Positions 47,401 through 60,039 of a DNA stretch of 64,000 nt are shown here, in pieces (position 1 is the first letter of the stretch; each line of letters begins with the position of its first letter). Under the pieces are notes generated by a model that saw nothing but the letters and a program-made list of their open reading frames with translations, did no database searches and was not told the DNA's origin. A program made the translations under genes and the position numbers. Source of the DNA: Carya illinoinensis. Lineage: Eukaryota > Streptophyta > Magnoliopsida > Fagales > Juglandaceae. The stretch covers positions 27,468,364 through 27,532,363 of the forward strand of contig NC_056762.1 in NCBI RefSeq assembly GCF_018687715.1. Reading direction: 5' to 3'.

Positions 47401-48735
47401 GCAACCACTCAGGATTAGCTTGGAGCTCTTTCTTAGTTCCGGTCAACACTTGATGAATCAAGCAACTAGGTAAAGCTGATGCACCCAAGTGTTATTCTTC
47501 ATCGTGATTACCCTCATCGGTCTCCTCTTCATCCCTTTCTTCAACACCATCCATTACCAATAATTCTTTTTCACATAAGAATGCTAAATTTTTATCTCTT
47601 GTAGGGCACACAACAGCATAGTGTCCAAAACATTTATATTTATAACATTGTGGCCTTTCATTGATAGCTTTTACTTTTCCTTTCTGGTCTTCAATCACAG
47701 TGCCCCTGGGTTGAACATTTAGCAACAGTGGCCTTTGAAATGAAGGCCTTGTGACACGTTCTGGTCTTGGATCTGTTAATATCGTTTTCCTCCCAACCGA
47801 GGCCCTCATTTGTTTCTCAATACGTAGTGCCAATTGATACGCCTCCTCTACATTGATTAAATGTGCAGTCAACATCTCCTTGCGTAGATCGCTACGTAAT
47901 CTGGTATGATATCAAGCTAAAGTTTGATATTCAGTTTCCACAATCTTGCTACGGACAGTCAACTCATGGAAGCAGTCTATAAATTGATCAACACTCAATG
48001 ACCCTTGACTGAGTTGTAACATCTCTTTGAACACCATTTGCTAATAATCAATGGGCAAATATTTGTTCTTCAATCGCTCCTTCATCTCCTCCCAGTTAGA
48101 AATTGCTGGGCGTTGGATACGACGTAATTGTTCTTCCACACTTCCCTACCATGCTCGTGCATACCCCTTCAATTTCATCAAAACATAACAAAACTTTCGA
48201 TCTTTCAATACAGCAAACCAATCGAAATAATCCTCAATAGCCATTAACCAGTCTTCAAAAGCGTTGGGCTCTCATTTCCCATAAAAATCTGGCACATTAA
48301 CCTTCATCCTCTTAGTCAGTTCATCAAAAGGTTGATAATCTGCACCATGTCCACCATAACCTCGGTGAAAGTTTTGTCTACGACATCGGATTCGAGGCCA
48401 ACGATCCTCAAACTCCTAGTCTTCTTCATCTTCTCAATCTTCATAAACATTTCTATCACTTTCATCCAACACCTCCCCATGAATTGGACCACGCCCTCTT
48501 CGATTGAAAGGTCTAAACTTCTCTCGAGCTTGACGCTCATCCATGGCATCTAGTAAGTGAGTGAGTTGCTCTAAAATTGTGGCGATTTGATTGATTTGTT
48601 GCTGAAAATTGGGTTGTTCTGTGTCTTGGTTGTTCAGATTTTGGTTGTTTGCCATGATGTATGAAGCACCATGACGGATTATAGGCATAGGGTGCTAAGT
48701 TCCTTAAAGAAGGAACCTTGCTCTGATGACAAAAT

Positions 48736-49099
48736 TGGTGTCAACTTTCTGGTTCAACCACATGTGGATGCCAAGAAGAGAAAATCACAAAATCTCTCCC
48801 TATAAAGTTGGAATCTCTCCAAGAAAATAAATTAATAGTTTCTAGTGTCTCACCAGACTAGTCACTTCTCAAAATCAAACATGCAATTTCATTAATCATT
48901 CAATAAGTGCCTTTAATTGTACATCCTTGATCTTTAAATAGCCAACAAAATAGAATACTAATCAAATCAGGAAATAACAATTACAAATAGAATAAAACTA
49001 GGAAAAACTAATCTAAATAAGAAAGCAATAAATTAGGAAAAGATAATTATCAATTAAAATATCTCCACTAATTATGGAGTATCCTCCTAATTTGCATTA
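48736..49099 (-). repeat. 5' LTR of the gypsy element
   Basis: Aligns to 41465-41878 except for the missing 50-bp unit; its outer end reads GCATTA where the partner has GCATCA. Confidence 0.9.
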
Positions 49100-49104
49100 G
49101 ATAT

Positions 49105-50011
49105 GGCCACATAATTGAAAAATTTTAGGCCAAGTTTGGCCAATATGTCACTCTTTGCCATATGCTCAATCACTCAAAACTTAGACTTCATATTGGATTA
49201 GTTATCTTACTTTCTATAATAATAAAATAATATTATTTTTTAAAATTTTTGTATATACTTTTTAATGCCTTATTTAATAATTTATAAAATACTTTTTTAT
49301 TTTTATTTTCATAATTTCCAACAATCTCTATATTAAAATACATAAAATCCATCTATCAACCTAAATTAACTTCATAATCTGTCAAACTGAATTTAATAAA
49401 AAAAATCCTTACATTTTATAAAATATAGGAATCTTCAATCGGATCAACCAACACAACCAAAATCTCCTGCATGCAAAAGTCCATAGCCTTATATTTGGTT
49501 GCCGAGAAAACAAATAAGAAAATAATAATAAAAAAGGGAATAAACCAAAAATATGAGATTCAAAACACTGGTTTTTTGTTCTTTTTGATTTTATCTCCAG
49601 AACCAGAATTAGAATCTTTATTATAAATATTAAAAATAAAATCTTGAGCATAAAATTACTTACTCGAGAATGGAAAGTCGAAGGACTCTGAAAGTAAGAG
49701 AATGAGAATTGGAAATTAATATTGTGATTGTGATTGTAATTGTAATTGTGATTTTTGCTTTGTTTTTCCTGTTATTTGATTTTATTTGAATACATGACCG
49801 AGATCATCCAAGACACTACAAAATCTGTGTCCAATAGAGGCCAAAAACTGGTCAAAAATAGATGATGCTCAAGTCACAAGGATGGCTTTTTCAAAAAATA
49901 AAAATGAAAAAAGTGCCGGTACCATTAATAGAGTGGCAGCATTTTCTTCTCTCAAATTAATTTTTTTTTAATTTTTTAGTTTATAAATAAAAAATGATGG
50001 AAAATGCGTGG
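49105..50011. other. AT-rich spacer between gypsy element and large solo LTR
   Basis: No gene seen. A single CACTACAAAATCTG end-like word at about 49814 might be a broken CACTA end, but no partner was found. Confidence 0.4.
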
Positions 50012-50016
50012 CATGT

Positions 50017-53000
50017 TGTGACGCCTCCAAATTCTGTTTGAGATCGGACAGACATTTGAAGCGTCGAGACATGCAACACAAGGTTACCTACCCCCGTTCA
50101 TGACATATAAGATGCAATGTTCCTAACATGCATCTAACATTATGCAATATTCGCAGCGGATAATTTTTTTCTTTAGCAATACTATGCACCAAATTGAAAA
50201 TATCTCAAATGCTTAAAACATACTTCATACATAAAGACCCATTGAGTAGATCACAACATTAGTCCAAAATGGTTATGATCCAAAAAATACTAAAGATGCA
50301 ACTCCATTGTACAAGTAGTAATTTACGTTAACTACTATATTAACATTGACGTCGCACCATCGCTTAGTCAACTGTGTCTAGTTGATCAGCTCCTGATTCT
50401 CCTTCAGGTCCTGTAACAAGATCTACCATTCGGGGGGAATGGTAGTTGGGACTACCAAAGTGAGATTTGATTACAAATCTCAGTAAGTTAACAAAAAACT
50501 TTCACACAAGCTAATGATGCATGCATGACAGTAAAAGCATAAATGCATAATCAAATTCATAAGTAATTAAAGCATAACTTGGCGTACAACATAGGATAAT
50601 TGACATAACTTAAATTAAAACATGAACTGAACTTGACTTGACATGAACTTGATCTGAAACTTGACTTAACATGAAAAATACATACTCCACAGTTATTGTG
50701 GCCCCATGTATTCTACGTGTAAATACATATTCCACAGTTGTTGTGGCCCCATGTATTCTACACAAACTTGACTTAACATGAAAAATACATACTCCACAGT
50801 TGTTGTGGCCCCATGTATTCTACGTGTAAATACATACTCCACAGTTGTTGTGGCCCTATATATTCTACACAAACTTGACTTAACATGAAAAATACATACT
50901 CCACAGTTGTTGTGGCCCCATGTATTCTACGTGTAAATACATACTCCACAGTTGTTGTGGCCCCATGTATTCTACGTGTAAATACATACTCCACAGTTGT
51001 TGTAGCCCCATGTATTCTACACATACTGAATGTACTCAAGATGAAACGTGACTGGAAAACGAAAGGACTGGAGCCCTGACGTAACATAACGTGATTTGAA
51101 CATAACTTGAAATACATGACCAACTTGAGATAGAAACATTTCGTAACATGGCATAACATATAATAGACAACATATTTAACATGACATACTTGTAATGTAC
51201 AGTAATACATGACAGAATATATTATGTAACAGATAAAAATTGATGACAGAATAAATTATGTATAATAGACAATTACGTGATAATTTGGTATGGCATGACA
51301 TATATGATAACATACATACATACATTGTAGTTCCTTTACTTAGCACACATATATAGTAGACTGCTAGTAAGTTAAAAGCTAACTTACGTCGATCTCCGCG
51401 TTTCTTATAAAACTTCAAGTGCGACCACGAGGAACTATAATTAGTGATTCTAAAAGTTAGAACTAAATCACTAAATATTTGAAATATGGAAAATACTAAC
51501 TTAAAGAGTAAAATTTTCATTTTACTCTCTACATGTGGAAAAATGACCGTTTTACCCATAACTTAAGGATTTTGCATACTGACTCCAAAAGTTTCTAAAA
51601 TTTACATTCCTCATGTAAATTTTGTCCTAAACTTAAATATCAATTCAGAAAAATTTAAAACAAAACACAACTATGAAGAACACACTATGGTCGAAACATC
51701 CATAGGCCATTTCCCTTTATTTTTGTTGCAATTCCTTCCAACTTCAAAACTCATGCTTAAACCAAAATTTTGCAACAAACATCTTCCAATCCTAAGTTCA
51801 AAACCATACTTAAAACATCCATTTAGAAAAAAACTAATAATCAATACCAAACTTTTTTGTAAAAAAGATCCAAGCACTTGAATCACAAGTTTTGACCTTA
51901 AATCAAAACATCTCCAAGAATTTCAAAAATCAAATCTTACTTCTAACATATTCATAATATCATCCTAACATCAACCATGCTTTAAATCATCAAACTAAAG
52001 TCACCAAAATCACAAAATAACACTTGGAGTTTTTGGTTTTAGACTTAGTCCAAAAATAGAAACTTTTTCTTCAACTAGTTTTGATAAATCTCTTGATCTA
52101 TGACTTATAAATATATGATCTTCAAACCAAACCATTACATGGTTTAAAAATATGTCCTAAAACATATACAAGCTTCTAATTCAAGATCACATGGTTAGAA
52201 ATTAACCAAAACATAAATTTAGCCAAGAATATCCACACTTTGGCTTATCTGAATATCTCTTTGCATAAAATTTCATATCTTTGAAACTAACATCAAATAT
52301 CTTCAAAATAATAATATAACATGTATATAAGATGTTTAGGATCCTCCAATAAAATTATCAAAGTCATTAGAATAGGTTTAGACCACCAAAAAGTTAAACT
52401 TTCTCAAAACAGAAACTGTTTTTCCTCTTTCAGTTTCTAAGTTTCTAATCTAAGAAAATCTTTCATCAAAACCTTTAATCATGCAAAAATCCTCAACCAA
52501 TAGTCATATATACATGTTAACAATACTCCATAAAAATTTCGGACCAATATCTATCCATTAGCTTGGTCAAAAACTCCAAACTATAACATATTCTCCAGTT
52601 TACCTCCCAGAATGAACTTTCTATAATTTATATAATATTTTACTGACCAAATGATCTTCAAATGGGGCAAATAAGATATCCATGTAAACTAGACTAAAAA
52701 AGGAACAACTTATATGAATGAGACTTATGATAAAACACTTACAACAGTTTCAAAATTGGCGTGCAAAATACCTCCTAAAAGCTGTCCGAGAGAGAGTGTT
52801 TGATATTCTTTCAATGGAAAGTGTAAATGAAGATAATTTCGTGGAGAGAGGTGGCTGGAGATACTTATGGATGAGATATGGAAGAGATGAGGCTGGAGTT
52901 GAGAGTTGAGTGTAGTTTTCTCCTACCCAAAATATCTATAAAAGATTATCTCATAATATTCTATCCAATAGTATCTACAAAAAAATCAACTTAAGATATT

Positions 53001-53387
53001 TTTATCTAATAATATCTATAAAAATCAACTCAAAATATTTTTACCCAATAATATTCATGAAAATTATCTCAAGATATTTCTTTTTATCCAATAATATCTA
53101 CAATTTTGAAAGACGTTTTGTCCGAAAATATGAAAAAAATGTTATTGCGCCATAAGACTTTAAATAGCCCTCCGGGTCTAATGGCACAAACCATAATATA
53201 TTTTGACACTTCTAACTATCTCCAATAATCAAAAACACACTTCTGATACCATAGTAAATAATAACACTAACTATGTAGTTAGACAAAAACCTATACGATT
53301 AATGGATTCGTGAAAACTTATGGGGTTTTCACGAGATTCCTAAAGTTAATAGAAATTTCACAATTGAATTTCTAGCGGGCTATTACA
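50017..53387. mobile_element. Very long solo LTR (3371 bp)
   Basis: Begins TGTGACGCCTCC and ends GGGCTATTACA, flanked by the 5-bp TSD CATGT at 50012-50016 and 53388-53392. No gag-pol motif lies inside and I saw no repeated ends that would mark two LTRs, so a solo LTR is the simplest reading. A non-coding LARD-like element is an alternative. Contains a minisatellite at about 50680-51018. Confidence 0.82.
50680..51018. repeat. Minisatellite of about 43-46 bp units in the solo LTR
   Basis: About seven copies of a unit with ACTCCACAGTTGTTGTGGCC and CCATGTATTCTAC, joined alternately by CGTGTAAATACAT or ACAAACTTGACTTAACATG linkers, so two unit types are interleaved. The core CCACAGTTGTTGTGG is itself nearly palindromic. 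Confidence 0.85.
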
Positions 53388-53392
53388 CATGT

Positions 53393-54576
53393 AGTAGACA
53401 TTAATAGGTTGAAATCGGTTTGAAACCGATTATTGTGTGCGCGTGTTTTTGTACCTACCTTGTATGTATGTATTTATATAATCAACCTCTCTCCCACTCT
53501 CCACTTTTTACCTATCCCTTCAAACTCACCCTCTCATACATTTCTTTAAAATATTCAAATTTTAATCTGAATATAAAAGATCGGTAGAAAAAAAAATGGC
53601 AATAAAGAACAAATATAAAACGAAAAATAAAAAAACCGACAAAGAAAAATACTCAGATCTAAACAAAATCTGCTCAAATATGTTGAGATTAAAAAAAAAT
53701 TATATCAAAACACATGATTTGAATTTATTATCCAACATCTCACAAAAATTCCAAATCTAATGTGTTATTTGAGTGTGGTAGCAATATTTATTTTAGTGGC
53801 AATGATGTTATTTTTATTTATCTGTTATTTTAATGTATCTTGACTTTAATTTTAAACTAATTTTTTTGTTTTATAATGTATCTAAATATGTAATTATTAT
53901 ACTTATCGACTTATTATTATCTAAAGATATGTGTTAAAGTTTGATTTTTTGTATGTGTGTTTTAAATTATTTATTAAGTAAGTTGTTTAGAAAGAAAATC
54001 ATATGATTTGTGTGAAAAAACCTATTTAACCTAACTAGATAAACATATTTTACCCGTGCTCTGACTTAAGGTACTGTTTGGCCACATAAAATTCTCATTT
54101 TAAATATAAAATTCTTATCTCATTATTACAACTTTTTCAAATCCTCATATAAAATATAATAAAAAATTCAATTTTTTTTTTAACTTTTTCACATCTCAAT
54201 ACAATAATAATATTAAAATATAATATTTTAATATTTAATCTTAAAATTTAAAATTCTTATCTAAAAAATTTTAATGATCAAGCTGACCCTAGTGTGTATA
54301 TATATAAATCGAATGTGTGTCAATTCAACAGTCAATGAGGCTTAAAATAAAAGAATAAAACCCATCAAGCATAGCAACTTGGGCCCACTACAGGCGATGT
54401 TCTGGGCGGGTTTAGTGGATCCGTCTACGTCGACTGTCATATTTTCAAGCATATAGTGCGTAAGCATAGTGTATTTTAATATATATATATATATATATAT
54501 ACACACGAAATTTATTTTAAAAAATAATAGATCTCATTTATTTAAAAAAATATATAAATGACGTTTATATAATTTA
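53393..54576. other. AT-rich spacer with one MITE-like copy
   Basis: A short perfect hairpin AATCGGTTT-G-AAACCGATT lies at 53413-53431. A MITE-like copy (about 54070-54292) shows GTTTGGCCACATAAAATTCT at one end. A TA microsatellite is at about 54479-54500. No gene recognised. Confidence 0.45.
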
Positions 54577-54579
54577 TAA

Positions 54580-55189
54580 GAGCATCCTCATCCGGTTCCC
54601 CAAAGCACTAAAATTCCCATAATTTGGGGTTTATTTTGGGGTTTTGATCAAAATACCCCCCATATCCGGATCCCTATTTTAGGGAAAAGGTTTAGGGAAT
54701 AAACAGTAAGTCCCCATATTTGGGGACTCACTATTCAGTCCCTAAATCATTTTTATCAATATTTTATTCTAATATATAAAATAAATAATTTTTCAATCAT
54801 CTACACTTTCTCTTATACTCATATTTATTATAGTTTTAAATAATAATTTTAAAAATAATTTAATTAATTAAGAAAATATAAAAAAAATTAATTTTAAAAA
54901 TATTATCATATTCACAAAAAAATAATTTAAATTTTTGTTTAAAATATTCACTAGAGTAATAGTTCAAAAAATAAGAAAAAATATTGAGTAGTTAAATTTG
55001 TAAATAGAAATGAAAGAAAAAAGTAATAAAAAAGAATAGAAAAATATTATTTAATAGAATAGAGATAGGGATGGGGAATGGGATGTAGGAGGTTTTTGAA
55101 AGATGAATAAAATTTAGGGAAAAATTTGAGGAAAGGTGATTTTTAGTTAAATTTTAGGGATGGGGATGAGGAATGGAATGGGGATGCTC
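54580..55189. mobile_element. Tourist-like (PIF/Harbinger) MITE, 610 bp
   Basis: Inverted ends GAGCATCCTCATCC (54580) and GGAATGGGGATGCTC (ends 55189), flanked by the 3-bp TSD TAA at 54577-54579 and 55190-55192. Both subterminal zones have CCCCAAA / TTTAGGGA-type words. No coding. TSD size and sequence fit PIF/Harbinger. Confidence 0.8.
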
Positions 55190-55192
55190 TAA

Positions 55193-56337
55193 CTATATCA
55201 TTACTGTAGATAAAATATCTATTAGGTAAATCCTCATATTTTGCCACCTTGAATCAACTCGATTGGATTTGGTAAAATGTCTTGGTAGCTAAAATTTAGA
55301 CAAATAAAAATGATAGTATAATTCTTAAATATGCTCACTAAATGATTGTATTAATATTTTTTAATATTTTTTTAATAATTAAGAAGTGATTATTATTAAA
55401 TTTATATTTTTTAATGATTAAAAATATTTAAAAAATACTAAAAAGAAAAAGAAAAAAGCACATTGTCCTTCTCTAAATTTGTAGAGACCTGCAGCATTGT
55501 CTAACATTTTCATATTTTTCTCTCTCCTCATCAAGCATTGCAAATCAAGTTTCCTTTTGTTGCTTGAAACAACTACATTTTTTTTTTTTTTTTTAATACG
55601 TTGATTTCATTAAACTAAAACAGAGGTATAAGAGAAGGAGCTGATGTGCGTCAAGCAAATGCCGTCCTATAATGCTTTGCAGTATTGAAAAGAAAATAGA
55701 AATAAAGTGGAAAAAAACAAGATTTGGGGTATGGGATGAGAGATAAAATTTTCATCTCATCTTATTATTATAATTTTTTTAAAATTTACACATAAAATAT
55801 AATAAATAATTTAATTTTTACAAATTTTAAAATAATAATAATATTAAAAAATAATATTTTAAACTTCTATTTAAAAATAAACATTGTCATCTTACTTTTC
55901 AAATCTGTCCTTAGCAACTCTCTAATTGCACATGAGACTGTACCAGTGAGTGAGACACATATTTTTATAAGAGTTTTGTTACGTACAATTAAAGTCACAT
56001 ATTACTAATGATTTCTTTTATATTTAAAATTTAAATTAATATTATTTTTAATAAAATTTATTTTTTAATCAATCACATTAAATTAATATACATATTAATA
56101 CGTAATTATACTTATAAGTAAATTTTTCTTTTTGTGATGGAGGGTTGGCGAATGCTGTTTCTAAAAAAGGGAGTTCTACTAGTACCAATAGAACTACCGA
56201 TTACTTTCAAAATATATATATTTTTATTTTTCTTAAATATTAAGAAAAATACTTCTTAATAGTTAAGAAATAAAAAAAAATAAAAAAATCATTTAATACT
56301 TAAATTAAGAATATATATATATATATATATATATATA
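55193..56337. other. AT-rich spacer
   Basis: Includes a MITE-like copy (about 55730-55920, with GGGGTATGGGATGAGAGATAA at one side), a poly(T) run (about 55579-55594) and a TA microsatellite (56311-56337). No gene seen. Confidence 0.45.
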
Positions 56338-57250
56338 TCTTCTATATATAAAAAGTATGTATAAAACGGAAAATCTTGTTTTAACGGTTTTTCTTGTTTT
56401 TCCGTTAAAGTTAACACCGTTTGTTTTAACGGTTTGACATATATATAAAATGAAGACATAAATATTGAGAGAGATAGCATTCAATGTTGTTATATGATTT
56501 ATTAATCACAATAATAATAATACTTAATAGTTTATATAATAATAAGTAATTAAAGATTAGTTATTATATTTTTCTCAATTTCCTTAACATATACATGTGT
56601 ATTAGGTGCATAAGACGTAAATCTCAAAGTATAATATATGTGTATTTAATACAAGTGTGTTTAATCAAAGTGTTTTTTCTTTTTCCATGGTAGTAGGACG
56701 TAACTTCCGCTAAGTCATATTCTACACGTAGGCTTGTTATGATGGGTACGTGACAAAGGTCGTGATCCTTGAGCTAATCAAGAAAGAGTAAATTCGACCA
56801 ACAACTTCAAAATATATTTTAGGATTTATATATATGCTATATATAGAAAATATTATACCACAAATTTTATAAAAAGATTATGTTTTAACTTTATGTTGTC
56901 CCTGATCGACTCAACCAACAGCAAAATAAGAATTTCAATGTTGTCTCTATTGATCGTCTACAGGATGACATAAATTGATGAATAATAATACAAACATCAA
57001 ACGACACATATTTTGAACTACCGTTTATGTTAGACTTTTATTAAATTTTTCATATACATCTTTGCTAAAATTATAGATGTTATAAACATGTATTGGATTA
57101 TATGATATTTTGAACTAATTTTTTTATTTTCTCTAATATGCCTTAAATTATTAAGTGACATCAATAATTTTTATAAAATATATATTATTTTTTACAAATA
57201 ATCATTTCATAAAATTAGATAAACGTACTTTGCTCGTTGCTCCCACCTAG
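56338..57250 (+). mobile_element. Helitron candidate, non-autonomous, 913 bp
   Basis: Starts TCTTCTATATATAAAAAGTA after an A, and ends GTTGCTCCCACCTAG before a T, matching the A|TC...CTRR|T rule. Just before the end, GTACTTTGCTCG looks like a decayed version of the short hairpin found before Helitron 3' ends. No Rep/helicase coding. Evidence is end motifs only. Confidence 0.5.
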
Positions 57251-58814
57251 TATAATAAAAAAGTACGCATCGGTAGTGCAAATGCTTTGGTCTACCTAGC
57301 AATCTCTCTTCTGAAAAATTTAAAGCTAACAAGTCGAATGGTGCAGTCAGGCGCGGATGCGTGAGGCTCACACGCAATTTTGGTTGGCATGTGTAACTCG
57401 CCCACTTCTCTATTTAGAATGCAGTAAAATATATATATATAGTTATTTTGACGTTTTTTTTTTATGTATTTTTTATATATTTTATTTATGTTATTAGTTA
57501 CATTAAATTTTTAATATACATTAATTTTTTACTAATTATATATATAATTATTTTTACGTATTTTTTATATATTTCATTTATATAATTAGTTACATTAATT
57601 TTTTAATATACAACTAATCATATCAATAAAATATATAAAAGAATATGCAAAAAAAAAATACATATAAAATTTTTGTTTAGAATGCTGCTCGAGCAGATGA
57701 TAAAAACATGATGACAAAAAAAATAATTTTATACTATAGGAGGAGAGGAAAATTATCAGTAGAGAAGAGTAGCATTATTCATTACTATATTTAATATTAT
57801 TTTATATAAAAACATGATGATAAAAAAAAAATATATGAGTTTCTATTTTAAAAAATATTATCATTAGAAAAGAAGATAAACAAAAATATAATTGCTAGAT
57901 CATGAAGAAAGGATTGTTAGATAAGAAAAAAAAAAACAAATAATATCGTTGAAAAAAGAATGAAAGAACAAATATGATTATTTCGAAAAAAATAAGACTT
58001 TTGAAGAAGGTAAATAAAAATAGAAAAAATGAATATTTTAATAATTTAGATAATTCTACGTTCAAATGATTAAAAAAATAAAAAAACTGACTTCCTTATC
58101 TATAAAATTTGGCATCCCAATGTCAATGCAGTTGTATTCAATAGCTTTTTTTTTTTTTTGTTTTTTTGAAAAGAACAAACTGACTTTCATTCATCATTGA
58201 TTATTATATGAACTCTCACTATCAACAATTTACTTAATGCAGTCAGATATGTTATCAATCCATACTAAACTAGTCTGTAAAATAGACTTTTCTTAGCTAA
58301 TAAATGGGCAACTCCATTGTTATTCAATGGCTTGTTGTCAAGTCCCAGATTCAAGAAATAGCATAAATTATATTGAAATAAATGTGAACAATGGTCTGCT
58401 CAATAAAAACTGAAAACTTTGGAGAAAAAGAAGGCCATTTTTTGTTTTCATACGTGTGTTTTACCATATGTTTATCACTTTTAAAAAAGAAAACAGAAAA
58501 AATGAAAAGGGAATAAACTTGTGGAGTTCATATATTTTTCTTGGATTCCCACTAAATTTTAGGGGTCAAATATCACATCCAAGCTATCTCCAAAGTCTTC
58601 AAAACACAGTACAACTATCACATCCTAAAAAGGTTTCAAGTTCAGGGTCAAATCCCATTAGGATAATCTTTGAAATTGTGAGAGAGAGAGAGAGATGTAC
58701 TTTTTTTAATATGATTAATCATGTTCGATTAACCAAAAAATGATTTCTAAATGTTAAAAAATGAGTTAATTATTCCAAAAACCTTAAAAGAAGTGGATAC
58801 AGATAGATAGAAAG

Positions 58815-59219
58815 GTGGGAACACAAAGTGGTACTTTTGACGACTTGAATGTGGGCCAAGGAGAAACCATGTCGATCAATGGAGGTCGGAGAGTGATTTG
58901 GTGGCAGATAAGCTTTAAAATGATGGGTGCCACCAACAGGAAAACCCTGTTTTTGGGTCACAACCTCGTCAAACTGATGTCATCAATGGTTTACAGATGG
59001 TATCACAGTCTTGGGGGTATTTTTAGGTACCAACTTAACAACCAAGCAACGGGACTTTTGGTGTTTGTACCATGGAACGAGAAGAATATTAGAAACGAAA
59101 TCGGTTTTGAGTTACTTTATATATATGCCACGGCATTTCGTGATAGATGGTCCTCTAACTCAAGAATATTCAATTATATAAATCAATCTAAAAATAATTT
59201 ATTAATTCGAACGGGTTAA
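58815..59219 (+). other. Unidentified 134-codon open frame
   Basis: The frame has balanced composition in its first two-thirds (for example GRRVIWWQISFKMMGATNRK) and lies in a locally GC-richer island (about 58810-59160). No motif, signal peptide or membrane segment stands out, and no flanking exon was found. It may be a chance frame or part of an old repeat. Confidence 0.2.
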
Positions 59220-60006
59220 ATATTTGAAGCCTAATACGATAATTTAAATAATGAATCATGTCGTCATGTATTGTGAATCATTTAATAATTAATTAAAAAT
59301 AGATCAATAAAATATGTCTTATTTCAACTCGTTTCGTATAAATTAGTTGAACTAATCCGTATAATTTATTTTACTTGATTAATATAATTTTACATAAAAG
59401 TTAAAATATATATTTATTAATAGTTACAATATCTAAAAAATAATATTAAGAAGACTACCTACAATAAAAAATATCAATATTTTTCAGATCGCAATGATAA
59501 GAAAATCAATATTACAAAGTCGACAATAAAAATATGAGTATAGTTTCAGAATTACAATTACATCATGTGTTTGAATTAAAGTGAAAAAACTATTATCTTA
59601 CTAGTAATTGTGTTTTAAGTTGTGTATAAGTTCTAATCGTATCATATCATTGCTCTCCGATACAAATAAAATGAAAATTCAATTATAGTCTACAACATTT
59701 TGCAAAAAGTGGAACAATAATGTTAGATGCAATTTTTAAATAAACAAACTCTATACAATTTTTTTTTTGTAAAAATATTAATTCCACTAACAAAAAATAA
59801 AATTTTTTTATACATTTTTTAGATGTTTATTTTTTTATAAGAATAATATTACGTATAGTCGTGAAATACATAAATATTATGTAATCGTTTTGAAAAAGAA
59901 TATGTTTTATTACTAAAAAATTAATTTTTTTAATATAGATATAATATTTATTTATTTTTTAAAATAATTATATTACATTAAGGCAATCACAATTACATCT
60001 ATCTTC

Positions 60007-60039
<33 letters not shown>

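Larger units (their letters stand above)
41880..48688 (-). pseudogene. Decayed gypsy gag-pol, interrupted
   Basis: From right to left: gag start (about 48688-48434), gag C-terminal part with a damaged zinc knuckle (CYKYKCFGHYAVVC at about 47640-47600, Tyr where a Cys is expected), protease-like segment (VIIDNGSSMNVIY, about 47350; D-N-G in place of D-S-G), RT (about 46600-46200; [20 protein letters not shown]), RNase H-like (about 46117-45713), integrase zinc and core region (about 45450-44656; MVMDCFSKMSHFIP, HPQTNGQIEV) and integrase C-terminal part split by the solo LTR (44630-44475 and 42346-41950). Many stops and frame changes; not functional. Confidence 0.88.
41465..49099 (-). mobile_element. 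Ty3/gypsy LTR retrotransposon with nested solo LTR
   Basis: LTRs at 41465-41878 (3' LTR in element sense) and 48736-49099 (5' LTR) align over their length. The 5-bp TSD GATAT is at 41460-41464 and 49100-49104. A tRNA-Met-like primer site (reverse complement of GCTCTGATGACAAAA, about 48719-48733) adjoins the 5' LTR, and a purine tract (AGGGGAACTGGCAAT) adjoins the 3' LTR. Domain order gag, protease, RT, RNase H, integrase fits Ty3/gypsy. A 2118-bp solo LTR interrupts the integrase region; without it and its TSD copy the element is about 5.5 kb. Confidence 0.93.

Noticed and set aside
49814..49827. CACTACAAAATCTG as a second CACTA-type end
   Set aside because: No inverted partner or TSD found nearby; a single 10-bp word is not enough.
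50680..51018. CRISPR-like array of repeats
   Set aside because: Plant nuclear context, repeats adjoin with only two linker types rather than unique spacers, and they lie inside an LTR.
54715..54790. TTTAGGGA words as interstitial telomere repeat
   Set aside because: Not in tandem register and inside a MITE with matching inverted ends.
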